From Lachnospiraceae bacterium (GTDB lineage: Bacteria > Bacillota > Clostridia > Lachnospirales > Lachnospiraceae), in NCBI GenBank assembly GCA_015057115.1, contig SVEZ01000010.1, positions 49,403 to 113,402 of the forward strand: a stretch of DNA of 64,000 nt. The letters are read 5' to 3'. Shown here in pieces: positions 42,202-51,658 of the stretch; the first letter of the stretch is position 1, and each line of letters begins with the position of its first letter. Both the position numbers and the translations under genes were made by a program. The notes under the pieces are model-generated. The model saw only the letters and a list, made by a program, of their open reading frames with translations. It ran no database searches and had not been told where the DNA came from.

Positions 42202-45200
42202 TTATTTTACTATAATCGTGAATTGACTCCAAGTCTCTGCGATTTCACCGCTTTCTTCCGCACAAACATAAACATAATATGTTCCCGCTTCTTGAGACAA
42301 TGCATCTATCTTTTCTATTTTGGAGTTTCCACCCTGTTGAGCAATAACACGTGCATAATATACGTGCTTTGTAGCATTCGGATTCTTAATTTCTACGCCC
42401 AAATTATACTCTTTATCTTTTTCCAAGGTAAGGGTTCCCTCATCATCCGGCGTAACGCTCGATTCAGGCTGGCTCTCGTCCCCAATCCAAGCACGTATTG
42501 CGGCAGAATTGAACTTCGCTCCAACGCACTGGATTTCCAGCTCTAATACACCCTCACTGCTATCTGTATAAGCATGAACCACATAATGTCCTTTTACAGT
42601 CGGAAGCTTATTTTCATAATAGTGCGAGCTATCATGCTGACCAGCTGCATAATATGCGAACTGCAATTTTTCGCCATTTTCGGATTTCACAATTTTGTTT
42701 AAGAGCTCTTCCAGTTTGGAAAAATCTGCATTCTCGGAAAATGAAAGGCACACGCCACAATCCTCGGAATCTGTCAACTTAAACCCATAGGTTTCCGCCA
42801 AAGCGGCAGCTTCTTTCTTATCCAGGGTAAGGTGATCACTCTGGGCTTCGCCATTCCAAATCCAGAAATATCGCTGATCCCCTAAGATCTTATCCGTGTC
42901 ATTATCGTCTGTATATACACGAATTACATATCCTTCCGGTTTTTCCGGAAGTCCTGATGTCCAAACATCATACTCGCCTTCCAGCAGTTTGTATTCATAT
43001 TTCACTTCCAGATTTTTTGCTGAAGTAGCGGTAAAAATCTCTCCGGCTTTCAGCTTTGCAAAATCCCGAGCAAGAATTGTCCAGCAATCATAATATTCAT
43101 TATCACCGTTTGGACCTGCCAAAATATAAGTATCATTACTCCACTTCCAGGTAAAAGTAATCTCATCTTTTTCCCAAACCGAAACTGCTATCGCCGCACT
43201 AGCTACGCCGCCATATGTTGCGGTAACATCGATTTCTCCGGCCTGATCCGATTTCGTCTTGTTTAACATAGCCGCTGAAACCGGCAAGGTTTTGATAGCG
43301 CCATCACTATAGGTTACTTTAATATAGAAATTTTCTATATCAAAGGGTTCGCCCACTGCATATACCTGATTGCAGGTTTCTTCCGGTCCGTCGTTATCTT
43401 CCGGAGAATCATACAACAATTGAACCGTACTGACAGTCACAACCTTGTCTTTTAATGAAGATTCAGAACTTGCCAATTGGGTTGCCTGTTCTCTTGTTAC
43501 TACAACCTTGGTTGTATCCGGTACGGTTACCGTTAACCCGGCAACAGCCTCTCCTGCCCCTGTCAAATCCACGGCCTGCAAGGTTCCTTCTCCGGAAACT
43601 GCGACAGAGGTAACGCCTGCTGCAACTTTTAAATTATCAACGGTTTTTCCACTTTCAATTGCTACGGCTGCACTGTTGGATTTCACCTCCAAGGTATCTA
43701 CCGATACTGCAATGCTTACGTTGGCCGCAGCTTCTAGATTCGCTACACGGCCCTCACCCTTAATCGTTACGGAATTTGTATCGTCGCTGGATGGAATTTC
43801 GATTTTATCAATCAATGTGTCTTCTGCAATACTAATATCTGCGTTACTTCTGTTCACCGTAACATTCTTAATACCGCCGGCCAAGAATACGGGTGCCACA
43901 GTTTCAATATAAACAGGCGGGACGGTTTCGATATTGTTTCCAAAACAAAGCCTTCCCCCTCCAAGCATTTTCACTGCATCTGCTTTTTCATATTGAACAA
44001 AAGAATGATTTGCAACCGCTCTTACCTGTATTTCCCCGACAACTTCCAGATAATTCTCAACATGTGCACCCTGAGCATCCACAACGAGATTTCCTGTAAT
44101 TTTTCCTCCGGCAGTTTCTACTCCACCATCTGTCATTATGATTTGTTTTGCCGTTGGCGCAAAAATTTTGAAATTTCCGCCAACGGTATGGGTACCAAAA
44201 TCAATGGTGATACTTCCTGACTTATCCCATGTTGCATCTACGTCTTCGGAAATATTATCCGTTAAGGCAATCGTATCGCCGCTGTTTGCCGTCAAAAGTG
44301 CCGCTTTCAAATCTGTGGTTTTAATAATCTTTGGCTCCGTCTTGTTGGTATCTCCACCGAAATCGATGTCGTCTCTGATTATTCCACCACCGATAGTTTC
44401 ACCCACACCGGCAGAGGTATCCGTCTTAACCGTAGTGGTTTCCGTTTTTCCATCTGCTTTAAAAACAGTGGTTGTCAACTCTTTGCCGGACTGATTATCG
44501 ATAATCGTATCCGCATTCACTTGTTCGCTTGTTTCCACTTTCACTGTTGCGGTTTTTACGGTTATTTTTGCATCCGCGGCGGCCTCTTTTATATCAAGAA
44601 CTTCCAGGTTTCCGTTAATCTCAGCCTTAGCGCAGCCCTTCACCTGAGCTCTTTCAACCTTACCGCCAACATCAAGCAAAATGTTTCCTTTTGCCTTCAT
44701 AATCAGCGTAGACAGTACGCCTTTTACTATGATGTGAATGGAATTTTCGTTTTCACAGATAATAGTGTTTCCTTTCGCTTCCTCTGTAAACGTATTTGCA
44801 GCTACCGCCTTAATCGTAATCACTTTAAACTGCGCCTTGTTTACAATGGATGCTTTCGGCGCATCTACCAATAACTCTACATCCTTGAATGTTCCTTCCG
44901 GAATCGTAAGGTTTCCGGCTTCCTTTCCAATTTCCAGTGTGCGAAGTGCCGTATTGGTAAGGGCTTTTTCCAATTCTTCCTGACTCTGAACTGTGACACC
45001 GGTTACTGCCGGTTCTTCACCCTTTTCTACCTTTAAGGTTCCTGCCGATACTGTAAGACTTTTCTGTTTTGCAAACTTCGTCTTTGGAAGGATAAACGTA
45101 ACGGAAACTTTTGTTGTTCCTTCCGCCAAAGCGGTGACGTTTCCGGTTTTATCCACACTTGCAATCCCTTCATCTTCAACAGAATAGTTTACCTGCGTTC

Positions 45201-45642
45201 CTTTTACTTTATTTAAAAGTTTTACGCCTGTTTTCTCCCCAACGGCAAGTGTGTTCTTTTTTAAAGAAGCAGAGGGGCTCTTTACTGTAACTTCCGTTGT
45301 CAAAGTATACTTTTTATTCTTGCCCTCTTTCTCTGCATTTACTACTGTCGTAATCTTTGTTTTTCCAGCCTTGATACCATAGACTGTAACCGCCTTTTTT
45401 GTTGCGACTACCTGCGCAATATTCTTCTTCGTGCTAGTTACCTTTACGGCCTTGATTGTAAAACCATTTTTGTTAAGCTTTATGGTTTTCGTGCCGTTCA
45501 TCGCTACAGCCGTTTTGGTTATCATGGTTGGTTTCTTTGCTTTTGCAAAAGCCTGTCCCGGCATCACAAAAACAGTTGTCACAACCATCAAAATTGCCAA
45601 AACAAAAGCCAAGCTTTGTTTTGCTTTTAAATGAAATTTCAT
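42202..45642 (-). CDS. Large secreted Ig-like/beta-solenoid surface protein (1146 aa)
   Basis: Signal peptide: basic start, hydrophobic core LAFVLAILMVVTTVFVM, cleavage near AFAKA. Two bacterial Ig-like (BIG2) modules follow (about 35-200; VTALAEGTTKVSVTF is typical). Then come about 550 residues of short repeated beta strands with little Cys or Trp (TLIMKAKGNILLDVGGKVER, VNRSNADISIAEDTLIDKIE), which reads as a beta-solenoid. Next is an Ig-like module with YAVGEPFDIENFYIKVTYSD (about 770), and about 350 C-terminal residues of unknown fold containing a repeated TDD/TDS motif. No LPXTG anchor is visible. It is the second gene of an operon with the 298-aa Ig-like protein. A role as adhesin or surface layer is inference. 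Confidence 0.85.
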   Translation of the reverse strand: MKFHLKAKQSLAFVLAILMVVTTVFVMPGQAFAKAKKPTMITKTAVAMNGTKTIKLNKNGFTIKAVKVTSTKKNIAQVVATKKAVTVYGIKAGKTKITTVVNAEKEGKNKKYTLTTEVTVKSPSASLKKNTLAVGEKTGVKLLNKVKGTQVNYSVEDEGIASVDKTGNVTALAEGTTKVSVTFILPKTKFAKQKSLTVSAGTLKVEKGEEPAVTGVTVQSQEELEKALTNTALRTLEIGKEAGNLTIPEGTFKDVELLVDAPKASIVNKAQFKVITIKAVAANTFTEEAKGNTIICENENSIHIIVKGVLSTLIMKAKGNILLDVGGKVERAQVKGCAKAEINGNLEVLDIKEAAADAKITVKTATVKVETSEQVNADTIIDNQSGKELTTTVFKADGKTETTTVKTDTSAGVGETIGGGIIRDDIDFGGDTNKTEPKIIKTTDLKAALLTANSGDTIALTDNISEDVDATWDKSGSITIDFGTHTVGGNFKIFAPTAKQIIMTDGGVETAGGKITGNLVVDAQGAHVENYLEVVGEIQVRAVANHSFVQYEKADAVKMLGGGRLCFGNNIETVPPVYIETVAPVFLAGGIKNVTVNRSNADISIAEDTLIDKIEIPSSDDTNSVTIKGEGRVANLEAAANVSIAVSVDTLEVKSNSAAVAIESGKTVDNLKVAAGVTSVAVSGEGTLQAVDLTGAGEAVAGLTVTVPDTTKVVVTREQATQLASSESSLKDKVVTVSTVQLLYDSPEDNDGPEETCNQVYAVGEPFDIENFYIKVTYSDGAIKTLPVSAAMLNKTKSDQAGEIDVTATYGGVASAAIAVSVWEKDEITFTWKWSNDTYILAGPNGDNEYYDCWTILARDFAKLKAGEIFTATSAKNLEVKYEYKLLEGEYDVWTSGLPEKPEGYVIRVYTDDNDTDKILGDQRYFWIWNGEAQSDHLTLDKKEAAALAETYGFKLTDSEDCGVCLSFSENADFSKLEELLNKIVKSENGEKLQFAYYAAGQHDSSHYYENKLPTVKGHYVVHAYTDSSEGVLELEIQCVGAKFNSAAIRAWIGDESQPESSVTPDDEGTLTLEKDKEYNLGVEIKNPNATKHVYYARVIAQQGGNSKIEKIDALSQEAGTYYVYVCAEESGEIAETWSQFTIIVK

Positions 45643-45667
45643 AACTGGCCACCTGTCTCCTTCGTTT

Positions 45668-46564
45668 CTACTTTACAGTTACCTTAATCTTCTCTGTCCT
45701 TCCGTTTGCCTTTACGGTAATGGTTGCGGTTCCTTTTTTAATTCCTTTGATTACACCGTTTTTGTCAACAGTTGCAACCTTCTTGTTGGAAGATTTGTAG
45801 GTAATCTTTCCTGCCGGATAAGCAGTAGCTTTTGCTTTTACGGTTTTGCCAACCTTTACGGTTAATGCTTTCTTTGCTACTTCTAACGCCTTTCCGGAGA
45901 AGGAAACGATTTTGGTTTTCAGCCAGTTATCCTCGTTCCAATTAATGCAGTATTCATGCTGATGCTTTGGACCGGCGGCCTCAAAATCCTCCGAATACAC
46001 CTGCACGCCATCTGCTTTTAATACCACATCATCTACATAAATAGATTTATTATAATCAATATTCTCTGCAGAAATGTTAAAACTAAGTCCGTAACCCCCT
46101 TTTCCTTCCGGCGCTGATGCTTCCTCTTCTTCTCCTTTTTCTTCATTCCAACGTAAAAATTGGGTCATAGGCAATTTTACGTCCACATAATAAAAGCCAT
46201 TCTTTTCCATCACATTGTCACTCTGGATAGTGATATCCACCCTCTCGCTGTTGCAGTTTGCATAATCCGTGCCTTCATCATCGTATGCATACACCCATGA
46301 CGTCAAATACAAAGCTGATTCAAATTTCATCATTGACTTTGGAAAATATAGCTTATATGTCAGTTCATAGTTTTTGGCATAGTTCCCCTCCAAACCACAA
46401 AAGCTCCAAAAATTAATTCCGGTTTCATCTCCACCACTCTTAAAATCCACATTAACCTCTGCTGCATGATTCTTTCCTGCTGCCTTTACCTCTCCTGTCG
46501 GCAGGGTTGCCATACTGAGTGTCATGGTTGCTGCCATCAATAACGCTACAACTTTTTTAAACAT
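45668..46564 (-). CDS. Secreted beta-sandwich protein with C-terminal Ig-like domain
   Basis: A 298-aa protein. Signal peptide VVALLMAATMTLSMATLPTG with cleavage near KAAG. Residues 35-205 form a beta sandwich resembling carbohydrate-binding modules (LTYKLYFPKSMMKFESALYL, then SIYVDDVVLKADGVQVYSED). The C-terminus (about 235-298) is a BIG2 domain (TYKSSNKKVATVDKNGVIKG). It starts the two-gene operon with the 1146-aa protein, 25 nt upstream. Carbohydrate binding is inferred from strand pattern, not shown. Confidence 0.8.
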   Translation of the reverse strand: MFKKVVALLMAATMTLSMATLPTGEVKAAGKNHAAEVNVDFKSGGDETGINFWSFCGLEGNYAKNYELTYKLYFPKSMMKFESALYLTSWVYAYDDEGTDYANCNSERVDITIQSDNVMEKNGFYYVDVKLPMTQFLRWNEEKGEEEEASAPEGKGGYGLSFNISAENIDYNKSIYVDDVVLKADGVQVYSEDFEAAGPKHQHEYCINWNEDNWLKTKIVSFSGKALEVAKKALTVKVGKTVKAKATAYPAGKITYKSSNKKVATVDKNGVIKGIKKGTATITVKANGRTEKIKVTVK

Positions 46565-46676
46565 AATCTTCCTCCCATATTTAATATGATTTTTGGCAAA
46601 AACGCCCTAAAATATTATATATATATATATGCTTTGTCAATATAATCCAAAGAACATTAGGTCATTTCTAAAATTT

Positions 46677-47000
46677 TCCAATCGGCGAAAATATTGTTCA
46701 CTTTGTGACCTTCGCCTATTTTATTTTTGCGACTCGGCGGAAAGTGTGTCCTACAGCATCCCCGCGGCGAGGATTTCTTCCATAATCGCCAATATCTGCG
46801 TTCTCCTGCCTCTGCCGCCGAGCCCTGCTGGAGAGTGTCGGCGACTTTCACATTACGAACACCTTTTACGACGATGTTTCCGAAAAAATCGTCGCTGAGA
46901 GCATTCTTTTCACACTTACCGCCGACAAAGCCACTTTTGACGGTCGTGATCTCGCCAGCACGGTCACACAGTTCACACTTACCGCCGACGCCTTGCATTT
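46677..47000. repeat. 325-bp dispersed repeat, copy 2
   Basis: Direct repeat of 39876-40200. It carries the two TTCACACTTACCGCCGAC motifs (46908 and 46971), 63 nt apart. It lies between the secreted-protein operon and the group B hydrogenase gene. The preceding 46565-46676 is AT-rich with an (AT) run and holds no gene. Confidence 0.85.
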
Positions 47001-47045
47001 TCCAGATGCCCAATCCTCCCCCACGCAGCTTCTTTAATTCACATT

Positions 47046-47078
47046 AAAAAGAGCACAGCCAAAATGACTGTGCTCTCT
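47046..47078 (-). terminator. Terminator of the sensory hydrogenase operon
   Basis: Stem GAGCACAG / CTGTGCTC with a loop of about 9 nt, then TTTTTAATG on the minus strand, just past the stop at 47090. Confidence 0.8.
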
Positions 47079-47089
47079 TATCTCAATAT

Positions 47090-48508
47090 TTAAAACTCTT
47101 CCAATACACTGACCGCATCCATAATGGATTTTTCCATTGCTTCACGGCCGTATTTATCAACATCATTTTTGTCCTTCGGTTCGTGGGTCAGGCAACCTGC
47201 ACCGCCGATACATCCACCGGTACAAGCCATTCCTTCAATAAAGTTGCCCACATCTACGCCATGAGCTGCTTTCATTAATGCGGTACGACATTCTTCAATG
47301 CCATCACAAACCGTAACTCTTGGTTCAAAATCAATGCCCTGCTCTTTCAAGCTTTCGCCAACTGCATCTGTAAGACCGCCGCTTCTTGCAAAAATACGTC
47401 CATAGTAGGAAGCGTTATCAAGAACATCTTCCTCCAGGCTTGTAAGGTCGATATCCTTGCTGTCAATAAGTGCCTGTAACTCTTCAAAAGTAAGAACGCT
47501 ATCTACCCACTCTGCAACATCCGGACGCTCCAGCTCTGCCTTCTTTGCAGTACACGGTCCAATAAATACAACCTTACAGTTTTCCTGGGTATTCTTGATG
47601 TACTTGGAAAGTTCCGCCATTGGAGAGAAATTATGAGAAATATGCTCCACCATGGTTGGGAATTCATTTTTAATAAACTGTACAAATCCCGGACAGCAGG
47701 AGCTTGTTAAAAAGCCCTTTTCCACAAGTTCCTTGGCTTCCTTGATGGCAACCATATCTGCACCTAAAGCAGCTTCAATAACTGTATGGAAGCCCAGCTC
47801 TTTAATACCGGTAATAACCTGTCCCAGTTTTGCGTAAGAAAACTGGCTGGAAATGGATGGTGCCACTATAGCAAATACTTTCGTCTTATCCCTTTCCTTT
47901 AACATGTCTACTACATCTACAATGTAAGACTTATCGGAAATCGCTCCGAACGGGCACATATAAACACAGGCGCCGCAGGAAATACATTTGTCATAATCAA
48001 TGCATGCTGCTTTATTCTCAGCCATGCCGATGGCCTTTGGCTTACATGCTACCATACACGGTCTCTGACGGTTATTGATAGCGGTGTAAGGACATGCTTT
48101 CGCACATGCACCACAGTTTTTACACTTGTCTTTATCAATATGAGCCTTCTGATGCTCATCAAAAGTGATGGCTCCAAAGCGGCAGGCAGCCTCACAGCGG
48201 TGTGCGAGACAGCCACGGCAGTTCTCAGTTACCTCGTAACCTGCAGCCGGACATTCGTCACAGGCTATATCAATAACCTGGATCACATGCTTGTTCTCGG
48301 AAATTCCTCCCATAGCCAGCTTTACACGCTCTCCGGCAATCGCTCTTTCCTTGTAAATACAGCAACGCATTGGGGGCTCATCTGTTGGAACAATATCCTT
48401 CGGAATTGTAAAAACTCCATCCTTCAATGTATCGTTCCACGCATGACGCGCAACCTCACGAAGTACCTGATACTTGATCTGCTGCACTCTGGTATCAAAT
48501 TTTTTCAT
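47090..48508 (-). CDS. [FeFe] hydrogenase, group B type
   Basis: A 472-aa iron-only hydrogenase. The N-terminal 200 residues hold several Cys clusters, including two ferredoxin-type sets (CKNCGACAKACP, CISCGACVYMCP) and an upstream Cys-rich part (CRGCLAHRCEAACR). The H-cluster domain has P1 as LTSSCCPGF, P2 as IGPCTAKKAE and P3 as EGMACTGGCIGGAGC, all with ligand Cys present. Architecture and the CC in P1 match the poorly characterised group B enzymes. It is the last gene after the 2Fe-2S, sensory hydrogenase and phosphatase genes, although 292 bp of repeats separate it from the phosphatase gene. Direction of catalysis is unknown. Confidence 0.9.
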   Translation of the reverse strand: MKKFDTRVQQIKYQVLREVARHAWNDTLKDGVFTIPKDIVPTDEPPMRCCIYKERAIAGERVKLAMGGISENKHVIQVIDIACDECPAAGYEVTENCRGCLAHRCEAACRFGAITFDEHQKAHIDKDKCKNCGACAKACPYTAINNRQRPCMVACKPKAIGMAENKAACIDYDKCISCGACVYMCPFGAISDKSYIVDVVDMLKERDKTKVFAIVAPSISSQFSYAKLGQVITGIKELGFHTVIEAALGADMVAIKEAKELVEKGFLTSSCCPGFVQFIKNEFPTMVEHISHNFSPMAELSKYIKNTQENCKVVFIGPCTAKKAELERPDVAEWVDSVLTFEELQALIDSKDIDLTSLEEDVLDNASYYGRIFARSGGLTDAVGESLKEQGIDFEPRVTVCDGIEECRTALMKAAHGVDVGNFIEGMACTGGCIGGAGCLTHEPKDKNDVDKYGREAMEKSIMDAVSVLEEF

Positions 48509-48576
48509 TTTTTCCTCCTACATATCCTTCTTCTTTATTTTATTTATCAATTATCTAACATTATTAGGTCATGCTA

Positions 48577-48790
48577 CACCGCGACTTCAACCTATTCGGA
48601 ATGTCCGCCCCGCGGCATGACTCCACATGTCGCTCACCGCGACTTCAACCTATTCGGAATGTTCGCATCCTTCGGATGCTCCACTGCTGCTTCGCAGCAC
48701 ATTCCTCATTTGGTTTCAGCCGCTCCATCGTTACACCAGCGATATGTCCTGCAAGCGAGCTTGCGTCCATATCGTGCCGTAACGATGCGC
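48577..48790. repeat. Direct repeats and hairpins between the phosphatase and group B hydrogenase genes
   Basis: A 28-bp unit starting CACCGCGACTTCAACC occurs at 48577-48604 and 48635-48662. Short hairpins follow: GCATCC-TTC-GGATGC (about 48665), GCTGC-TTC-GCAGC (about 48688) and GCAAGC-GA-GCTTGC (about 48753). No CDS is visible in 48509-48800. The sequence is richer in G and C than the flanking genes and resembles the repeat tract beside tRNA-Gly in style. Confidence 0.65.
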
Positions 48791-48800
48791 GACATGTTAT

Positions 48801-49973
48801 TTAAAAATAGCTAACCTTTATTCGTTTTCCCATCTTTTCTAAACATTCTGCTAATTCATCCACCAATCGCATCTTAATATTAAAGTTGATTGGCAGGTTT
48901 GGATTCTGATGCGCAGGATTCACCGCGCGTCCCACGAAGAAATTGATATCCGTTGCTTCTTCAAAAAGCATACGGCAGATGCGGGATGCACCATCCTTCT
49001 TGTAGCCCCACTGGGCATAGGTTTCGTTGGTCTCCAGATAATCCTTTGCATAGGTTAACACCTTATTAATGGTGATGACACCTTCTGTAACAAGGTCTAC
49101 CCCTTCCAATTCCGCAATTGGCGGCACATCCGGATCTGAAAATTCCAATACCGGTTTTAACGGTTTGCCAAGGAAATTGGATGCAATGGTAGAGGTTGTA
49201 CCTCCACAGACAATATGCTTACCCTGCTTTGCAAAAAACAGAGACATCATCTTATCGCAGTCATACTCGTTGGATGGAGGCCCAATAAGCAAATTCATAG
49301 GCTCTCTCTTTCGAATACGGATGGTACATACCGTAGTATCGTCTCCCGGCTTCTTATCATACAACCGGTTACATTCGTCCAACAAAATCGTGGTCAGGGT
49401 TTTCGCTGTAAAACCAACCTCATAGAAGGTTTCCATAAAAGGAATAATATCCTTTCTCTCCCATCCGAAGTTCAGTTTCATTCCAACACCTGCATGAATC
49501 ACACCATCACTCATCATAATAAAAATGTCTTTTTCATGCAGTTTCACCCTGGATGTATAAATCTTCTTCCCATCAATGATCATTTCACTCTTTGGAAATT
49601 CATAATTCTTTCCGTCACGGAGCAAAATCACAAATGGGTTGTCATACTGAATAATCTCCGCCTCTTCATTATTCACAAGACGGATAATGGTAAAGGTGGA
49701 ATAAGCCACCTCACGCTCTTTACATACCGGCAACGTAGCCGCAATGGTCTTTACACATTCGTCAATGGTAATATTCTCCGCCACCATTGTTGAAATCATC
49801 TTCGATGTCAGGGTGGATAAAATGTTAGCCTTTACGCCACTTCCCAATCCATCAGCAAGCACGATGACCGTGGAATCCTCACCCTGTGGACAAATCATAA
49901 CCCGGTCTCCGCATAACTGCTCTCCGTGCTTAATGAGACTCATGTGTCCGATATCTGCACATAAATTATTCAT
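48801..49973 (-). CDS. PP2C/SpoIIE-type serine phosphatase, hydrogenase-associated
   Basis: A 390-aa cytoplasmic protein. Residues 1-220 have the PP2C-like phosphatase fold: GDRVMICPQGEDSTVIVLAD with the metal-ligand Asp, GLGSGVKANILSTL, IMMSDGVIHAGVG and KPGDDTTVCTIRI near 210. The C-terminal 160 residues (LIGPPSNEYDCDKMMSLFFA, HIVCGGTTSTIASNFLGKPL) form a second domain I cannot name. Its start overlaps the stop of the sensory hydrogenase gene. PP2C genes beside PAS-bearing [FeFe] hydrogenases are known, and a redox- or H2-dependent dephosphorylation switch is the usual proposal. The phosphoprotein target is not in the window. Confidence 0.85.
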   Translation of the reverse strand: MNNLCADIGHMSLIKHGEQLCGDRVMICPQGEDSTVIVLADGLGSGVKANILSTLTSKMISTMVAENITIDECVKTIAATLPVCKEREVAYSTFTIIRLVNNEEAEIIQYDNPFVILLRDGKNYEFPKSEMIIDGKKIYTSRVKLHEKDIFIMMSDGVIHAGVGMKLNFGWERKDIIPFMETFYEVGFTAKTLTTILLDECNRLYDKKPGDDTTVCTIRIRKREPMNLLIGPPSNEYDCDKMMSLFFAKQGKHIVCGGTTSTIASNFLGKPLKPVLEFSDPDVPPIAELEGVDLVTEGVITINKVLTYAKDYLETNETYAQWGYKKDGASRICRMLFEEATDINFFVGRAVNPAHQNPNLPINFNIKMRLVDELAECLEKMGKRIKVSYF

Positions 49974-51639
49974 CCTGCACCGACTCCTTCAACTTGGTAA
50001 GCGCGATCTTGGTCTCTGCAGCAGTTTCTCCCAAAAGGGATGCAATTTCCTGCACGATACGCATCTGCTTCTCAACCACCTTATCTGCAACCTCAATAGT
50101 AGAACGGCAAATCTCATCTTTCTTCTCACGCTGTTCCTCTTCTGAGGTTATATCACGCATAATACACAACAAACTCCGGTACTCCGGATCGTAGATGATT
50201 GTTTCCTCCACAAACTTCCGGTACTCCGTCAAATACGTTCTCTTATTGTGAATGGAAATTCCGGTCTGCAAAACCTCCATGAAATCCTTAGGATCCATAA
50301 TTCGCACAACCTGCTCGCCCATTACGGAACTTGGATTTGACAGATTCAAAATGCTGCAAGCAGCACGATTTAACTGCTGCACCTCCATCTTCTCATTCAA
50401 CATGATAATGGCATTCGGTGTATTATTGATAATACTTCCGGAAAAACTTTCCGCACGATCTTTCAGGAACGGCATACACATAGAAACTTCTGCCTTGCCC
50501 TGGAAAATCGCAACTGCCTTATCACGACAGGTTGCATAACCACAGGAACCACAGTTGATTTCCTGAGACTTGTCATTTTTACCCATCTTAAGCAAAATCT
50601 CGCGAATTTGATTCTCTGTGGGAACTGCCGCAGTCTGTTCAATATATTCGTAAATCTTACGTTTCTCCAGTTTCGTTAATTCCGGAACCTCAAAGTCTTC
50701 CTTACCGGCATAGCGCTCCACATTCTTGAAGCTACGCACCGGCGCATTCTTGTACTTCTCCATAACCGGACCGTTACTGCAGCTGCCAACACAGGTATTC
50801 ATCTCAATGAAGCATTTGTGAATATGCCCGGCTTCAATATCCTTCAACGCTGCAATACAGTTCTCCGTACCATCCACATCCAGATAGCTGTAATCATCTT
50901 CCTTTGTCATGGTGGCAATTACTCCACCGGCCGTCGGGAAAATACGCGCTTTACTCTGGGGCGTCTCGTCCATATCCGGTTCCGGCTCAATGCCTTCTTC
51001 CTCCAGCATCAAACGAAGTTCTTCAAAGGTAAGGCAAGCATCCACAATACCCTTATAATGCTCTACCTCATCCTTCTTTGCTACACATGGTCCGATAAAA
51101 ACAGTCTTGGCTCCCGGATATCGTTTCTTAATATCAATGGAATGAGCCTGCATTGGTGATACCACGTTAGCAAGATACGGCATTGCAAACTGATAATGTT
51201 TCTGAATCAAAAGGTTAATGGAGTGACAGCAGGATGAAATCAAAATATCCGGCTTATCCTCCTTCAAAATCCGCTCATATTCTCTCTTAACAATGGTAGC
51301 ACCGATTGCTGTCTCTTCCACATGAGAAAAGCCCAGCTTCTTAAGTGCCTTCTCCATACCGCGGATTCCGATTCCTTCCCAGTTTGCAATAAAAGAAGGG
51401 GCAAGGGAGGCAATTACCACATCATTCTCTGCCATAATTACCCGAACCTTCTCCCGATCGTCTGCAACTTCCTTGGCATTCTGCGGACATACAACAAAGC
51501 ACTGTCCGCACAAAATACACTCATTGGATATAATATTCGCCTGACCGCCGGAAAACCGGATGGACTTTACCGGACAATGGCGAATACATTTGTAACAATT
51601 TACACAATTGGATTTCTTAAGTTTAAGAAAATCTCCCAT
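49966..51639 (-). CDS. hydS: Sensory [FeFe] hydrogenase, group C (PAS-containing)
   Basis: A 557-aa protein. Two 4Fe-4S ferredoxin motifs (CVNCYKCIRHCP, CILCGQCFVVCP) lead into an H-cluster domain (about 75-345) with modified motifs: P1 ISSCCHSIN, P2 IGPCVAKKDE, P3 EMNTCVGSCSNG. A further Cys cluster follows (NCGSCGYATCRDKAVAIF, about 365-382), then a PAS domain (about 405-515, NTPNAIIMLNEKMEVQQL) and a coiled C-terminus. No kinase domain is present. The family is proposed to sense H2 or redox state and pass the signal through PAS; the adjacent phosphatase is the likely output. Confidence 0.92.
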   Translation of the reverse strand: MGDFLKLKKSNCVNCYKCIRHCPVKSIRFSGGQANIISNECILCGQCFVVCPQNAKEVADDREKVRVIMAENDVVIASLAPSFIANWEGIGIRGMEKALKKLGFSHVEETAIGATIVKREYERILKEDKPDILISSCCHSINLLIQKHYQFAMPYLANVVSPMQAHSIDIKKRYPGAKTVFIGPCVAKKDEVEHYKGIVDACLTFEELRLMLEEEGIEPEPDMDETPQSKARIFPTAGGVIATMTKEDDYSYLDVDGTENCIAALKDIEAGHIHKCFIEMNTCVGSCSNGPVMEKYKNAPVRSFKNVERYAGKEDFEVPELTKLEKRKIYEYIEQTAAVPTENQIREILLKMGKNDKSQEINCGSCGYATCRDKAVAIFQGKAEVSMCMPFLKDRAESFSGSIINNTPNAIIMLNEKMEVQQLNRAACSILNLSNPSSVMGEQVVRIMDPKDFMEVLQTGISIHNKRTYLTEYRKFVEETIIYDPEYRSLLCIMRDITSEEEQREKKDEICRSTIEVADKVVEKQMRIVQEIASLLGETAAETKIALTKLKESVQDE

Positions 51640-51658
51640 AGCTCTCTCCTACTTGAAA

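Noticed and set aside
46657..47013. 118-codon minus-strand ORF over the second 325-bp repeat
   Set aside because: Differences between the two repeat copies are mostly amino-acid-changing and no ribosome binding site precedes it, so a protein is not supported.
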